Shown piece after piece: positions 22,852 to 35,352 of a DNA stretch of 64,000 bases. The DNA is from Lichina pygmaea (taxonomy: Eukaryota > Ascomycota > Lichinomycetes > Lichinales > Lichinaceae). The first letter of the stretch is position 1. Every line of letters begins with the position of its first letter. The position numbers were made by a program, and so were the translations under genes. A model generated the notes under the pieces. That model was not told where the DNA came from and did no database searches. It saw only the letters and a list, made by a program, of their open reading frames with translations. The stretch spans positions 1,488,001 through 1,552,000 of the forward strand of contig OY730173.1 in NCBI GenBank assembly GCA_963422465.1. The letters run 5' to 3'.

Positions 22852-24060
22852 CTGGATATGGAACCAGCATTCGAATTGCACGCGCGCGCGCGCGCGCGCG
22901 AGCGCAGGCTCCGTACTGCTCTCCGCCGCGGCCTGAGGTGAGCCTCGTCCGCAAGCTCAAGGTCCCGACCTTCTCCTTCCCCTCCTTCTTCTCCTCCTTC
23001 CCCCCTCCTCCCTCTTCCTCCTCCTCTGCGATTGCAGACGGCGACGACGTCGGACGTTGTCTGGGGACCGGGGATCGAGGGAGACGCCCTCCAAGGCTCG
23101 AAGTCTGCAGGACAAGGGCTCGAGCCGACGGCTAGGAGCGTCCGAAGTCGTCCGACCAAATCGCGGCCGGTAGAACAGCGGCGACGAGTCCTGTCGTGAC
23201 GGACCGTGGGCGACCGGCCAGCGGTGTCGACGGGACCACGAAACGGGGCGAACCGACGATCCGTCGAGAGCGCCGTGCGGGGAACGACGGAGGAGAAGCG
23301 CAACTCGCGACGACGGCGAGAATCCAAAGGCAGCTAGGTCGAGGCAGGACACCGACGGAGACGCGGTCGCTCGCATGCACCGGGATCGTGTCGCTCGAGA
23401 CGCTCGTGAATCCGTCGCGGCTGCAGCTCCGGCAGCAGCTCGACTCACAAAGAAGAGACGGCCGGCGGCGAGGACGGACGATCGGGCGTGGAAGGCGCGG
23501 GCGGGTGTAAGGAGAACGGCGCCGGGAACGGTTTCGTTGTGCGACCGATCTCTGGCCCTTAATGTCGCCAATGGAGGACGAGAATGGAAGCGCCGTAGCT
23601 AGGGTCGACAGCCTTCGAGAGAAGAATCCCGACTGGTTCGAGAGCCATTCGAGTCTGCCGTGCGGACGTACCCGGGGGGGGGGGGGGGGGGGGGGTCCTC
23701 GGTCGAGAAAGCAAAGCCGTCGGCGGGATCGGTTTCCTGGTGCCCTTCGGTCGTCCCAACCGCGAGGAGGACGGAAAGGAGGATGAATGGGACTCGAGGA
23801 GGGGAGAGAGAATGTACGGTAACTGCTCCAAGCAAGTACAGTACTGTACGAGGTCGCGCCGGGAGAGAGAGGAGGGGGGGGTTGCGGGAAGGAAAGCCGA
23901 GGGAAAAGAAGAGAGATTGAGAGACAGGGAACGACAGGTACCGCGCCTGCAGTCGGACGCCCGTACGGTACGAGGCAGAGAGTACGGGGAGGGCAACCTG
24001 CCGACCCGCTGCAGATCCGGTTCGTTTGGCTTCTACGCCTTCTTCGGTGCAGGTATCAAC
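22852..24060 (-). other. Probable 5' exon(s), promoter and leader of the PDE gene
   Basis: Minus-strand frames are open over 22957-23571 (ATG at 23571) and 22872-23327, but none shows the N-terminal segment known from fungal PDEs, so exon limits are left open. The stretch contains a (CG)n run at 22882-22899, a 22-nt G run at 23674-23695 and CT-rich leader-like sequence at 22970-23030. Confidence 0.35.
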
Positions 24061-26416
24061 TAAGCCTAGTTGGGACCGCTAACGTTAGCAGCGAGCCAGC
24101 AACGGTAGGCTTCTGAAACAGCGTTAGCGTGGGCTCGGGGGGAAGCATGAGGAAACGGTTAGGCCATGGCCCAGGCATGGGGGCCAATGAATGGGGCGGT
24201 GGGCACTTCAACGCAGGTGATACTGTACGGCTTGGTACGTACAGTATGTACTGGGTACAAGGCCCATAGGGTTTGGTCTTACCGGTGCTGGACACAAGGT
24301 AGGCGCGCCAAAGAGCGGGGCTACAGCCTTGGCGCGCGTTCGTGCTGGATGCGTGACCGCAGCTGTATGGAAGCCTAATGCGAGGGGTGGCACATCAGTA
24401 TTTCGCACTAGGATTTAGGCTGTTGCTGGCAGCCTAACGTCGACTTAGCGCACCTGACGAGTCGGCTGGTCCTACTAGTAAGCACATCGGCCTGTGCGCT
24501 TGGGGCTGTACTGTACTGTAGGGCGCAGTACAACGTCGAGGTCGAACCTTCTTGAAAAGATTCAGAATGCCATCGCAACGAAAAAGGACTGCGTCGTCGA
24601 ACCATCCTCGTTGGTCGTGTGAAGTCTCGCATCTTGACGGTCGACTTTCGAGCTGGCTCTCGCTTGTAGAAGATGCTCGGTCAACAAGCCCCCTCTCGGC
24701 AACGTAGGAATACGACGCAAGGCGGCCACGCCCCCCACCGCTGCCAACAGGGCGGACAGCTTGACGAGAGCAGAGGCGATTCGACCAAGTACGTCCGCCA
24801 CGGCAGGCACTGGAACAGAATGAACTCTTGGTCCTGATCGTGAGATCCCTACAGAGGAGTCATCTCTCGCCACTGGGTTCGAGAAGCTTGCCGTCTTCCG
24901 GAATCCCAATGGCCCTTCGCTTCCTCATGATGTTTAGCTTCTTTCTTCTTCCTCTTCTCTCTTCTATTTGCTTTTCGAGAATTGTGCTGACAAGGTGCCT
25001 TGGATGCGATGCCTACGAACTCGATCCGCACAGGAGCCTGTGCTTACGGTAGGTGGCGGCTCTGGAATGCCATTTTGGCAGTTCCGGTACGTACCTTACG
25101 TACGTACTATGTACCTTCGTACGTATGGGACCACTCCGTATAAACGTACGAGTACAAACCTACAGAGTACCTGTACATAACACTGAGCACAGCACGAGCA
25201 GCTGTGCCGTACCTTCGTATATCAGGATGCCCGAGGATGCAGCTAGTTGGCGTGCTTGCGTCTTGGGGACCCATAAGCAAAGCATCCCACGATCCTGAAT
25301 TGGCCTCGCACGCCACAGCGAGAGAAAGGAATTGTTCTGGAAAGGGGCTGACCGGCTCAGCTGGTACCCTGTCCTTATGGTACGTACATGAAGATTATTA
25401 GCAGCCGCAGTCACTCTTCTGCAACACGAGCAGATACCACTTGCCATCGAGGACGGCATGAAGCAGAATTCCGGGTAGAGAAATCTAGACTTGAAAAAGG
25501 TAGAGGGTCGAGCACGAACACAGTCGTTCTCTTGTCTCCCCCGCCTATGTGGTCGACCGGACCACCGGCGGGACGAGGACGAACGACGTGCAAAAGAATG
25601 CCAACAGCAAGAGCCGACGCCACTTCACTTCGGGTCGACCCAAATTTCCTTGCGACCGCGGCGACGTCCGAGGATGTTCGGAACGTACTACTTTTCTCAA
25701 GAGCCCACTTCCACCTCCCCGGCCGGAGCTGTGTGCAAGTACAGTACGTACAGTATGTGCATGTAGGAAGGTATCCTGTCATGCCTGTCTTATGTGTGCC
25801 CAAATAGAGGCACACCAGTCTCGCGAGCTTCGAAACAGCATGTGCGACAGATGTCGTCGAAAGATAAAAAAAATCAGCAGGCAAGCAAACAACACGCAGC
25901 AAGCAGGAGTTGCCCCATCAAGTCAAGTGCAGCCACTCACGCCATCTTGGAGATAGCCTTGTAGCGTTCCCACGGAACTGGGCTCGAATGGTGAAAAAGA
26001 AGCGTGACCCGACTCGGCTCGGTAGGGAAAAAGCACAGTAGACACACAACACTAGGGCGATCAGTGGCTGCCGCACGGCCGTACTCGTACGTACGAGGAT
26101 GAGCTACATTCGTACGTATGTAGAATGAAAAGGAAAGATGCCGGATCAGACAAGCGATGGCATGGCCAGATCCTCTGAGCCGAGCTTGCGAGGAGCCCCA
26201 AAGATGCTTAACTGTACGTGGTCGTACTGCATCGAGCACTGACCCAGAGGGCTACATACACATGTATGAACTGGTATACAGTACTCCGTACGTTCCGTAC
26301 TGGATGGAGGATAAACAGAAGCTCGGATGCCCAAGAGAAACAATGCTGAAAGATGGAATTCCATATGCCAACCATGTGGTTTGAGAGGTCATGCACAGCT
26401 CTCTCTCTCTCTGTCT

Positions 26417-26484
<68 letters not shown>

Positions 26485-29226
26485 AAAAAGAAGGTCAGGT
26501 GGGTAGAACCACCGCATCCCGTCGACCGCAAGTGAGCTGGAAGCGTCGAAGAAAGAGATGGAGATCAGTCTTCAGCCCCGCCAGCAAGATATCACCCGGG
26601 CAAACAAAAGTGAACAAATGAAAAAGCTTGGCCTCTGCCAGCCTTCTCGTATCGTAACGTTCGTACTTCAACCTGTGCAGCTCTTTGCTGACCGTCGTTT
26701 CGTTGGGTGGCACGGGGGGCAAACTGAAGGACGGGGGGGAGAGGGGGAGGGGGGGCATGAGGAGGGGCGAGTGAAAAAGATGCAGGTCCTCGTATTCGGA
26801 TCTAGCCGATGTCTGTTCAATGCCGGATTTGCTTGGCTTGGATGATTTTGTTGCGGGTACAGTGGAGGAGGGTGAGACCTACACCTATTGTAGGTAAGTG
26901 AGTGTTCCATGTACGTACGGTACCGGCGACATGAACGTCCATCATCCTCCCGGAGCGACGACGTGATTTGTGACGGGGATCGGCCGTTCGACCTCCTTCA
27001 GCTCCTGGGGCAACGTTCACCCGGCGAGGGCTCCAAAGGAACAATGCCATCTTCTCCTTGCACCGCTGCTACTGTACGGAAGTACGAGTCCTGTCATTAG
27101 CGGCCGAAGCGCCCCATCGTGCAGAAGTCTGATTGACAGCTTTCGAATCAGTTTGGCTCGCCCGGAGACCTGCGGTGAGGAAGTAAGAGGGAGAGAGAGA
27201 GAGAATCTCGTCCTTGAGAGTTTTCTTATTGCTCCAGAGCTGTCGCGAAACTCGTCAAAGGTTCGCGTATGGGCAGTACAGAAGATGCGCCAGAAGATCC
27301 GAGGGGACGAGGACGAGGAGGAGCAGGACGGCAATGGTGGGAGCAGCGGTGGTGGGGGTGATGACCAGGGATTCAATCGTACGAGTACTGTACGTACATA
27401 CGTACGTAGCGTGCCCTTGAAGCCCCTGCTTTCAGACCTTGCTCGGACAACCCGTGGCAAGAAGGCGTGCCTCGTACGAGGTACAGTGGCACGACACAAG
27501 TCTGCGTACACCTTCATACATAGTCTACCTCGGGTTAGTCAGGAGGATCAATACATCGTCACTTGCTGCTGGCGCTATAACTCTGATTTTGTCGCATTAC
27601 TTAAGAAGATAGCAGCTGATAGGTTGTACCGGCGTACGCAGACTTGTGTCGTGACACTGTACATATGCACAGTACCCCTGCACGCCCTGGCACGTAACGT
27701 TTGCGTATGAGGTGATCACTAAAAGTCCAAGTGCTGAAGGCCGTCGGTACATCGCCACGGTTGCCTTCTGTACTCCGTTGCTCCAGAGCCGCTACTGATG
27801 ATTAATCGTAGCTCCCAGAATCCAGGTCCTCGGGCCTGGTTGCTCGCCGTGCTCGCCGTGCTCGCCTCCAAGCTGGCTGAAACTGACACCGGCACCAACA
27901 CCGACACCGACACTGTTGTAGCTTCGACCTGGCATAAGTTGAAGAGCTCTGGAGATGCCGCAGGCAGTAGTCCGTACTGTATGTAATGCCGGTACGTAAG
28001 TAGGTACGTCTGGACGCAGGGTTGCTGCAAGCACGGTAGAGCTACATTACAGTACCGTACTTTACGGTACTGTACCTCTCCACCGCCCTCGTACGATACG
28101 TACTGTAGCACTGTCAGTAATTGCAGGGATGGGCCAAATCTGAAACGTACAGGCCGCCAGAGTCTGAAACATGAACTGAGCGAGTGAGTAAAGGTGCCCC
28201 TTTCGTGAATGGAGGTCTGGGGATTATGGTTATCGTGACAGCTTTCACAGACCGTTGCAGTTTGTTATCATTGTCGTTAGTGTTATCGTTGTCGATATTG
28301 TAATCGATACCATTTTTTGATATTGCGGCCTCTTATCGGTCATAGAATCACATTGTCGACAAGAGGAAAAGAGGAAGCCGGGGGTTGGTGCTGGTAGTGC
28401 TGGTAGTGCTGGTGACGCTGAAAGTGCTGATAGTCTTGATAGTGCTACGTACGTAGTTGGTGCTGGAGATGGTGTTGGAGCTGCTGGTGGTGCTGGTAGT
28501 GCTGGTACTGGTGCTGGAGGTCATTCTGGTCGTAGTGCTACGTAGTTCCGGTACGGAAGTAGGTACGTAGCGATCAGATCAAAAGATTGTAGGTCTAGGG
28601 AGTGCGTATTGCATATCAGCCCTCACGCGTGCCACGATATTTAAACCTGCAGTGTCCCCTTGCACGGTACAGTAGCTCAGACCAACAATCTAGGTCTGTA
28701 CCTCACCCTGCTTACGGTCCGTAGCGTTGACCGAACCTCGACCTTCCAAGACGGCGCCGAGAAGATGAGCAGGTGTGAGAGAGAGCCGGGGTGACGAGCC
28801 CAGGAACGGTATGAGAGGGTCGGGAAGACGAGCCCAAGTACGGCCAAAGAAAGCCACGAAGACAGGAGACTTGACGACGAATGACAAAATGCTTTTGTAT
28901 CCTGAAAACGAAAAAGAAAGGCCCCCCCCCCCCCCCCGCCGCGGCACGTTTCTGGCTACGAGATCAAAAATCCTACGATGATCAGCAGGGTCCTGTAGTA
29001 GAGTCTGTAGATTGCGCGTTGATAGGTGGACTGGCTCTTTGTGGTAGCAGGTAGCAGGTATGATGTTGGGAACAAGAGGAAATGTTGAGGTTTTGGATAG
29101 ACCCCCGAAGAAACTCCCATCCGTAACGCACGCCGTTCGGATGATAGATGGAAAGACGTCGATAAGATATCGGTATGATCATCAGTCCGCGTGCTTTGGT
29201 CTGTGTCCGAGCTAGCTTCCTTCTTC
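24061..29226. other. Five-kilobase gene-free stretch rich in GTAC palindromes and simple repeats
   Basis: I found no frame with a recognisable domain or consistent splice structure over about 5.1 kb. GTAC palindrome clusters occur at 24230-24260, 25085-25160, 25737-25760, 26085-26120, 26270-26310, 26905-26930, 27070-27090, 27375-27420, 27470-27490, 27970-28110 and 28445-28570. Other content is a CT/GA hairpin-forming microsatellite (26399-26479), GGTGCT-type repeats (28385-28540) and a 16-nt C run (28922-28937). The last 200 bases are probably RIC1 3' UTR. Confidence 0.55.
26399..26479. repeat. (CT)n then (AG)n inverted dinucleotide repeat
   Basis: A short CT run (26399-26412) and a long AG run (about 26419-26479) are separated by a few bases. 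They are complementary, so the locus can form a hairpin. Frames through it are artefacts. Confidence 0.95.
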
Positions 29227-32200
29227 TTATTCATCCTCGTCCTCGTCCTCCTCTTCTTCTGCAGGTGCGCTCAAGAAGGTGTCTGGCGTGGCCGGTGGTG
29301 CGAGCCCGACCGTCTGGGCCGCTTCGCGCAGCGTCCTCCCGCTCTCGTCCATGGACATGAGGAAGCGAGCGAGCTCCTTGCACAGCTCCCAGTCGCCCTT
29401 CTCCTTGGCGCGGGAGAACAGCCGGATCGACTTCTCCGAGCTGGGTTCGAGCTCTTCGAAGGTGTGCAGCACGAGCAGGTAGCCGCCTGCCGTCTTGAGC
29501 TGGTCCCTCTCCAACGACTCCTCGAAGAGGGTCTGCGGCGGCGGCAGGTGCGCGAACAGCGTCCGCCAGGAACGCACCTCCGTCTTCCGGGTGCACTGCA
29601 CGAGGATGTCGAGATACTGAGGGAAGGACGATAGGAAGGAGAGCACGCTCGGCAGCAGCGCGCTCTCCTGCGGTGGCGCCTGCTCGGCTTCTTCGTCGAG
29701 GACGTTGTGCAGGAGAACCTCGAGCGCGTGTGGAAAGTAGAGCAGTTGCTGGTATTGATGCGAGAGGTGCAACGCCGCCGGAGAGTTGAAATGTGCGAGG
29801 TGGTGTCGAAGGATCTGTGGGAGAAAGAGCTGGGTCTGTCGGCCCGGTGTCAGCACGGGGGGTCGGTCGCGTCGTTTCTCGACAGCGGAGGGAGGGAGCA
29901 CGGCCACACGTACCCGGGTGGCGATGCGGAAGAATGCAAAGGCGACATCCTGGCGTTGGATCAGCTCGGGCTCGATGCCCAGTGTGATCCCTTTGTTCGG
30001 CAACACCGACACCGGATAAAAGTCCATGCATATCTGAACCGGAACGGGTGCGTTCTGAGGCGCGTCGAGCAGCGTCGACCGAAGGAGATCCTGCACGTCC
30101 GTCCATGTATGCATGCTCTGGCCGTCGAACATCCAGAGGGAATCCCTTAGGCTGACCCGCGAGCGGTCGACGGCCAAAGCGGATTGATCGTCCGAGACGC
30201 TCGGGGCCCGACCGCCGCTCGCGTCCGTCTCCCAGGACGGGTATTCGCTCAGGTGGACGTAGTATTCTACGTTGTGGGCCAGTATGCGCATGTCGTACTT
30301 GCGCTCGCCACACTCGTTGACCGAAGGCTGTAGCAGGGCCAGCTTCCCGTCGACGAGGAAGAGCACCGAGGCGATCGTGACATCCTGCGAGGGATCTCCG
30401 TGGTCTGCTCGTACGTTAGCGTGGACACGTACACCACGGACTGTTGTACCCGGTCAGGCCCGTGGATATCCCTGGGACCACATGGGCAAACGTTCAACCG
30501 AGTCGGTGCTGCTGAACCGAGATACATACCAAGCTGATTCTCAGGCAAGACCCAGCTGATGGCTCTCACCCTGGCCGGAGCCCGGATGATTCCGTGAAAG
30601 GCGATTTGGCCGACGCGTACAAGTTCGACGGTCTTCGGCGAAGCAGCGACGACGTAATGATACAAGATGTTCTCGTACGTGTAGACGAGCAGAGAGTCCA
30701 CTCCGTACTGCGAGACGTGCACGACTGGCGCCTGCAGCCGCTCGACATGGAGAGCGTAGGAGTTGTCCAGAGCCAGTTCTCGCGAGTAAAGTCGCACCTT
30801 GCAAAGCGTCAGCGAGCCCTTTTCTTCGGCGGCCCAGGGACAATCGAGCCTCCGACCCACGGACCTCGAAATCATCGTCCGTCTCGACAGCTGCCACCAG
30901 GATGTGATGGTGCCAGCACATGCCCCCGCGGACCGAGAACTCGTTCCCCATGGCCGGGTTCTCAAACGTTTTCCATCGGCCGCTATGGATGCTGTAGTGC
31001 GCCAGGCCACGGCGGCCGGCAACCGCAACGTATCGGCCATCCGGAGAGATGGCGGCGCTGCGGATAGGTCCCTGATCGTAGAGATAGCCGTCGGGTAGCT
31101 GGACGGTGTGCCATAGGGTCGCCTCGGCGGAGATCGAGGTCAGGTCGGGCAGGTCGTAGCCCCGGTACACCATGAAGGCCGAACGGCGGAGCAACAGTGA
31201 CCGAGACACGTTCGCCGCCGAGAAGCAGCCGGCTATCGCGCTTCTTGCGAACTCGAGCACCCACAGTCTGTCATCGTCCTCGGCGGCCAGCAGCAGCTCC
31301 GAGCCGCCGCCGATCCAACGCCCGTCCCGGACGCCGCCAAGCCAGGTCTCCCGCTTCTCCTCGATGAGCATTCTGTCGGCGCTGAAGCTGCAGCCACCAG
31401 GCTTCCCAAAGACGCTGTTCGTCGTCCATCCTCGACCCAGTCCGGTGAACAAGCAATAGCCGTCCGGCGAGTAGCTCAAGAAACGAACGCTGCCCGACAC
31501 CTCTGGTGACGCGGAGGGTCGGGTCTGATGGGAGAGTGGTATGTTCCCCGTGTAGTCGCGTAGGTGGTACACGTGCACGGCCCCGGATGCAGTTCCCACG
31601 GCGATCAGCGAGAACCGAGCGTTGACGGCTACGCTCGTGGCGCGGTCCCGTGGGTCCTGCGGTCGATGGAAGGAGTACCCTTTGAACAAGCCCTGGGGCA
31701 CGCCAGACTCCCGCTGCGGGATGTCCAAGCTCTTCTGAACCGAGTGAGCTCCGCCATCGCTGGTGATCCAGATGAACACGCCCATCGGCTTGTCGTACGC
31801 CATCTGCGCCACCTGAGTCTTCTCCGCCAGCCAAGACATTCGACCGACGAGCTCGGTGCTGGTCTGGTTTCCCGTGCTGTCAGGGCTCCAGCGTATACAT
31901 TGGACCGCCGCCGGCTTCCTCGTTGCCACGACCAACTCGTCGTCCAGGGCCAAGGCAGACGTGATGCCGGCATCGACCTTGATGGCCATTCGGAAGCGCA
32001 GACTGATCTCTCGGAACGGACTCTCCCCGCCCAGCATCCTGAGGAAGTACCCGCCATCTGCGTGTCCGCGGTGCCAGTCTTGACGTCGCGAATGACGTGG
32101 ACCGTCGGTTGGAAACGCGGTTCTGTAGACGCGCGCCTCGGGATCCGTGGCTAGGGAGTAGGTGATCAGGTAACCTAGAGACGTCTGAACCACGAAGATG

Positions 32201-32725
32201 GCCGCGTCTGGTCGAAGGAGGAGCGACAGGTTCGATCCGTATGTCGCTATGGACTGTGTCGAGCGTACAACCTTCGCCAACACCGCCGTTGGCTACCAAG
32301 TCATCAGCCTCCTTGTCGCAGACGTCCACGTATCGGCAACCGAGCCTTACCCTCGTCTGCCACACCGTGAGGGCCTTGTTCGTGAGGGTGGCGAAGAGTT
32401 GTCCATGACGGGCTACATCCAGTCCTAGGATGGCCTTATCGTCCCCGGAGCTTTGCGCCGATGCCGCGACGCTCTCGTCGTGGCTGCCGACAGGCTCCTC
32501 GGTCGATGGACTTGCGTCGTGTCCCTGACCACGGCCGAGATGCCCTTCCGCCGAATTTTCTCCGGTAGTGGTAGCCAGAGCATTCGGAACGTCCTTCGGT
32601 CTTCGATCATGAGTTGGCTGGGGGTCGATTGGTTCCTGGTGAGCCGAGTTCGGGATTCCCGAACTGCTACCTGACCGGGGCGACGTTGCCGCGTAGATAC
32701 GCGGTGCTGCAATGGGCCAGTACAT
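29227..32725 (-). CDS. ric1: RIC1, Golgi Rab6/Ypt6 guanine-nucleotide exchange factor subunit
   Basis: Exons 32725-32351, 32292-30865, 30797-30530 and 30404-29227 encode 1082 residues. The introns are 58, 67 and 125 nt. The N-terminus MYWPIAAPRIYAAT is the RIC1 signature. Splicing restores LTVWQTR-PTAVLAKVVRS and ETDDDFE-VRLYSRELALD. WD40-type beta-propeller segments fill roughly the first 500 residues, including SLLVYTYENILYHYVV. The C-terminal RIC1 domain carries FLVDGKLALLQPSVNE, HNVEYYVHL and a helical stretch with LLHNVLDEE and FPQYLDILVQCTRKTE. The tail is acidic. By family knowledge RIC1 with RGP1 activates Ypt6/Rab6 for endosome-to-Golgi retrograde transport. The gene lies 0.5 kb from the co-oriented Golgi mannosyltransferase gene. 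Confidence 0.96.
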
Positions 32726-33197
32726 CGCTGCGGCATCAAACTACGTCTGGTACCTTTCATCTCAAAGGCTCCGAGATCAGACCGTCATGGTTGTCGTGGT
32801 CGTCGTTGTTGATATGGGCTCCCCTCGCCGGCTACCTGGATCCTTTGAGGCCCTGCCTGTGGCCAGATGGGCAGCCGGGCTCTTTCAGCCCGTAGACTGC
32901 TGGTAGTGAGATCTCCATAGCATCAACCACGCCAGCGCCTCATTCGCGACCCTGTAGTCTTCTACATATCTGAAAGTCGGACGGTGTGTAGGCGCACTCT
33001 GGTGGTAGTGGCATCACGGAGCAAGCATAGGAGGACTCTTGATAGCGTGACGACAAGACGATCCACCTTAAACATCACAGGCCTGCACATGATGACAGCT
33101 CAACAATGGTAAGTCGGACGTATGGCCGCTCCTTCTGAGAGAGCCCGGTGGCCAGACGAATGGATCAGAGTGAGCGAGAACATCCCTTTTTGGGTAA
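32726..33197. other. Intergenic: RIC1 promoter and KTR 3' flank
   Basis: No gene seen in this 470-bp space between two co-oriented minus-strand genes. Confidence 0.5.
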
Positions 33198-34721
33198 CTA
33201 TCGACTACGGAGCCTCCCCGCGCCCAGCGCCAAGGTCCACAGACCATCTTTCTCGGCCCGTTCATATCCATCACCTCTCGCTAGCTGTTCGGCCTCGCGG
33301 GACCAGCCATCCTTCTTCTTGAGCCATTTGCCACCGAGGAACCGCCGGATGCAGGTGTCGTCCGGCTTCCTCTGAGGCGATTCGGACGGCACGAGCTTGT
33401 CGAAGTTCTCGTCCAGGCTGGTGGGCTCGCAGGCACATCGATCCGGCAAGTTCGGCGGACAGTGCCTGTTGATATCGTGCTGGTAGCCGATGTCCTGGAA
33501 GAACCAGACGTGCTTCTTCGGCAGGAACATGGCGACGCTGAGCGTGTGGAGGGGTGCGTCTCCGAGGCGCTCGTAGAAGAAGCCACCGGCGCGGTCCAAC
33601 CAATTGAAGTATGCCTCGTTCGGCTTCGCGCGGAAGAAGTTGAGATCGCCGATCTCGAAGTTGGAGAAGAACTGGCAGTTGTTGTACTCGCCAATGTTCG
33701 TCATGTCGACCAGCCAGCTGAGGTCCGCCTCGGGATGGATCAGCTCAGGATTCTCGTTCATGAAGTCCTGTGTCGTGCGCCAGAGCGACGGGAACGATCG
33801 CGCGTCATCGAGTATGTTCATGTTGAACCCGTACTTGAGGTTGTTATCTCTCATCAGGCGAAACACGTCGTAGTCGATGTCGCAGAGATAGTGGACCTTG
33901 GCGGCCGTGAGCAGGAACCTAGCAACCCGGAGAAGGGGGCCCATGCAACTTACGTCAGGCTCGACGCGCCAGTACCAGTCGAACTCCTTGAGCCGAGGAT
34001 GCTTGTAGAAGAAGCCGCTGTTCCAACGGCACATGTGACGGTAGCTCACCATCCAGCCCTTGCCGACGCCGATGGCACCCATATATTCCAAGCTACTCAT
34101 GAACCTGTCCTGGTCGATCCAATTCGGGATCGACCATTGTTCCCTTGGAATGACCTCGTAGTGGCACTCCGCGGACGTCAGGTTGCTTGTCGCTGCCTAC
34201 GCCACCCGTCAGCACTGGCGCGTGACAATCGTCCTTCTCGAGGCTCGGGTTCATCCCCACACCTTGAACTCGGCCGTGAAGGGCTCGTCGTTGAAGAAGA
34301 CCCACGGGTATTGATACTTGCGATTCCAGCGGTATTCAAGCTGACGCATGCTCTGGATCATGCCTTCGAGTTCCGAGTTGCGGACCAAGCTGATGAGCGC
34401 AGCTCGGGGCCGCGACGAGTAGCCCATACCCCTGAAGAAAGAAGCCTTGCCGTCACCGATGGCGTACTTCTTGTCCGAGTTCAGCTCGAGCCAGCGACGC
34501 GGGTCGGGGCTGGACGTCGAGACGGGGGTCAACTCGTTCGCCCGCAGACGCAACCGTTCATCCTCGACCGAGAAGGCCTGCGGACGCCTCCTGAACGGAG
34601 GAAGCATGATGAAGATTACGACGAGCAGAAACAGAACGAGTGCACGCCGTCTGTTGATGTTGCGCCACGCGAGCGTGGCATAGCCCGTATGGAAGGGCAC
34701 CGACTGCCCGAGCCGGTTCAT
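33198..34721 (-). CDS. KTR/KRE2-type alpha-1,2-mannosyltransferase (GT15)
   Basis: Exons 34721-34263, 34196-33954 and 33896-33198 encode 466 residues. Introns are 66 nt and an in-frame 57 nt. The start ATG at 34721 places a short cytosolic N-terminus before a transmembrane anchor (ALVLFLLVVIFIML, about residues 30-43), the type II topology of Golgi KTR enzymes. The frame is open further upstream to 34907 but has no ATG there. GT15 motifs follow: RAALISLVRNSELEGM, YPWVFFNDEPFT, and SGFFYKHPRLKEFDWYWRVE. The 57-nt intron lies between EPD and VHYLCDIDYDVFRLMRDNN, the metal/nucleotide-binding segment. Then come YNNCQFFSNFEIGDLNFFR, with the catalytic-site Glu, and YQHDINRHCPPNLPDRC. By family knowledge it extends mannose chains on N- and O-glycans using GDP-mannose. 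Confidence is high except for the exact start. Confidence 0.95.
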
Positions 34722-35352
34722 CCAGACGAGAGAAGGCTCGGACGGGTTTGAGTCTTGCGGGACGGCGATCTCGTTGACAGAGGCCCAGTCGGCGGTCGGG
34801 ACGGTCTGGAGCTCAAGATACAGCAGGTACGCTGGTATCGACGGGGAGTTGTACGGGCCCGAGTCCAGCCAATCTATCACGGCCAAAGGCAGGCGTAAGA
34901 GCCGCACTTCGCAGCATCGTCGTGGCCATGGTCACGTGGAAGTCGATCGGAAAAATTCGGGCTGGAGGAGTGGATGTTCCGGGGTTTTATCGTTGGTGGA
35001 AAGGACCGGTAGAGCGGAGCATGTGAGAGCAGGTTAACTTCTCCGGCGTTGCTGGGAGGTGACTAATCATCACGCAGGGCTTCATGTTCCGTCGACAGGG
35101 CTGGGCCATCGGGCCACCGGGCGACTGGAAAACTGGGCGTGATGGGAGCACAAAGGTTCAAACGCGACATAGAGAAGACTGAGATGATATTGCTGAAAAC
35201 ACAGCAACAGACCAAAAAATCTCCTCGCCGAAAAGATAACACTAAGCAGAGAGCGAAGACCCTCTTGAGCAAGGCGTTAACTCGATTTCCTCGCCTTCCG
35301 CCATCGTTGGGATGAAGGGCGCGCGGATGCTTTCGTCTACGCAGAGACGGCT
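34722..35352. other. Intergenic: KTR promoter and HIRA 3' flank
   Basis: No gene seen. The region carries the 5' leader of the mannosyltransferase gene and the 3' UTR of the HIRA gene. Confidence 0.5.

Noticed and set aside
24062-24480. Possible inverted-repeat element with AGCCAGCAAC-type ends
   Set aside because: Similarity between the two ends is short and patchy, so element limits cannot be supported.
24562-24909. 115-residue minus-strand frame with a hydrophobic Ala/Val/Leu stretch
   Set aside because: No domain, no supporting splice context, and surrounded by palindrome-rich intergenic DNA.
25411-25902. 163-residue minus-strand frame
   Set aside because: It contains translated GTAC-type repeats (TYCTYCTCTQ) and shows no conserved motif.
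33462-34751. Long plus-strand frame opposite the KTR mannosyltransferase
   Set aside because: It runs across the two mannosyltransferase introns and has no recognisable domain.
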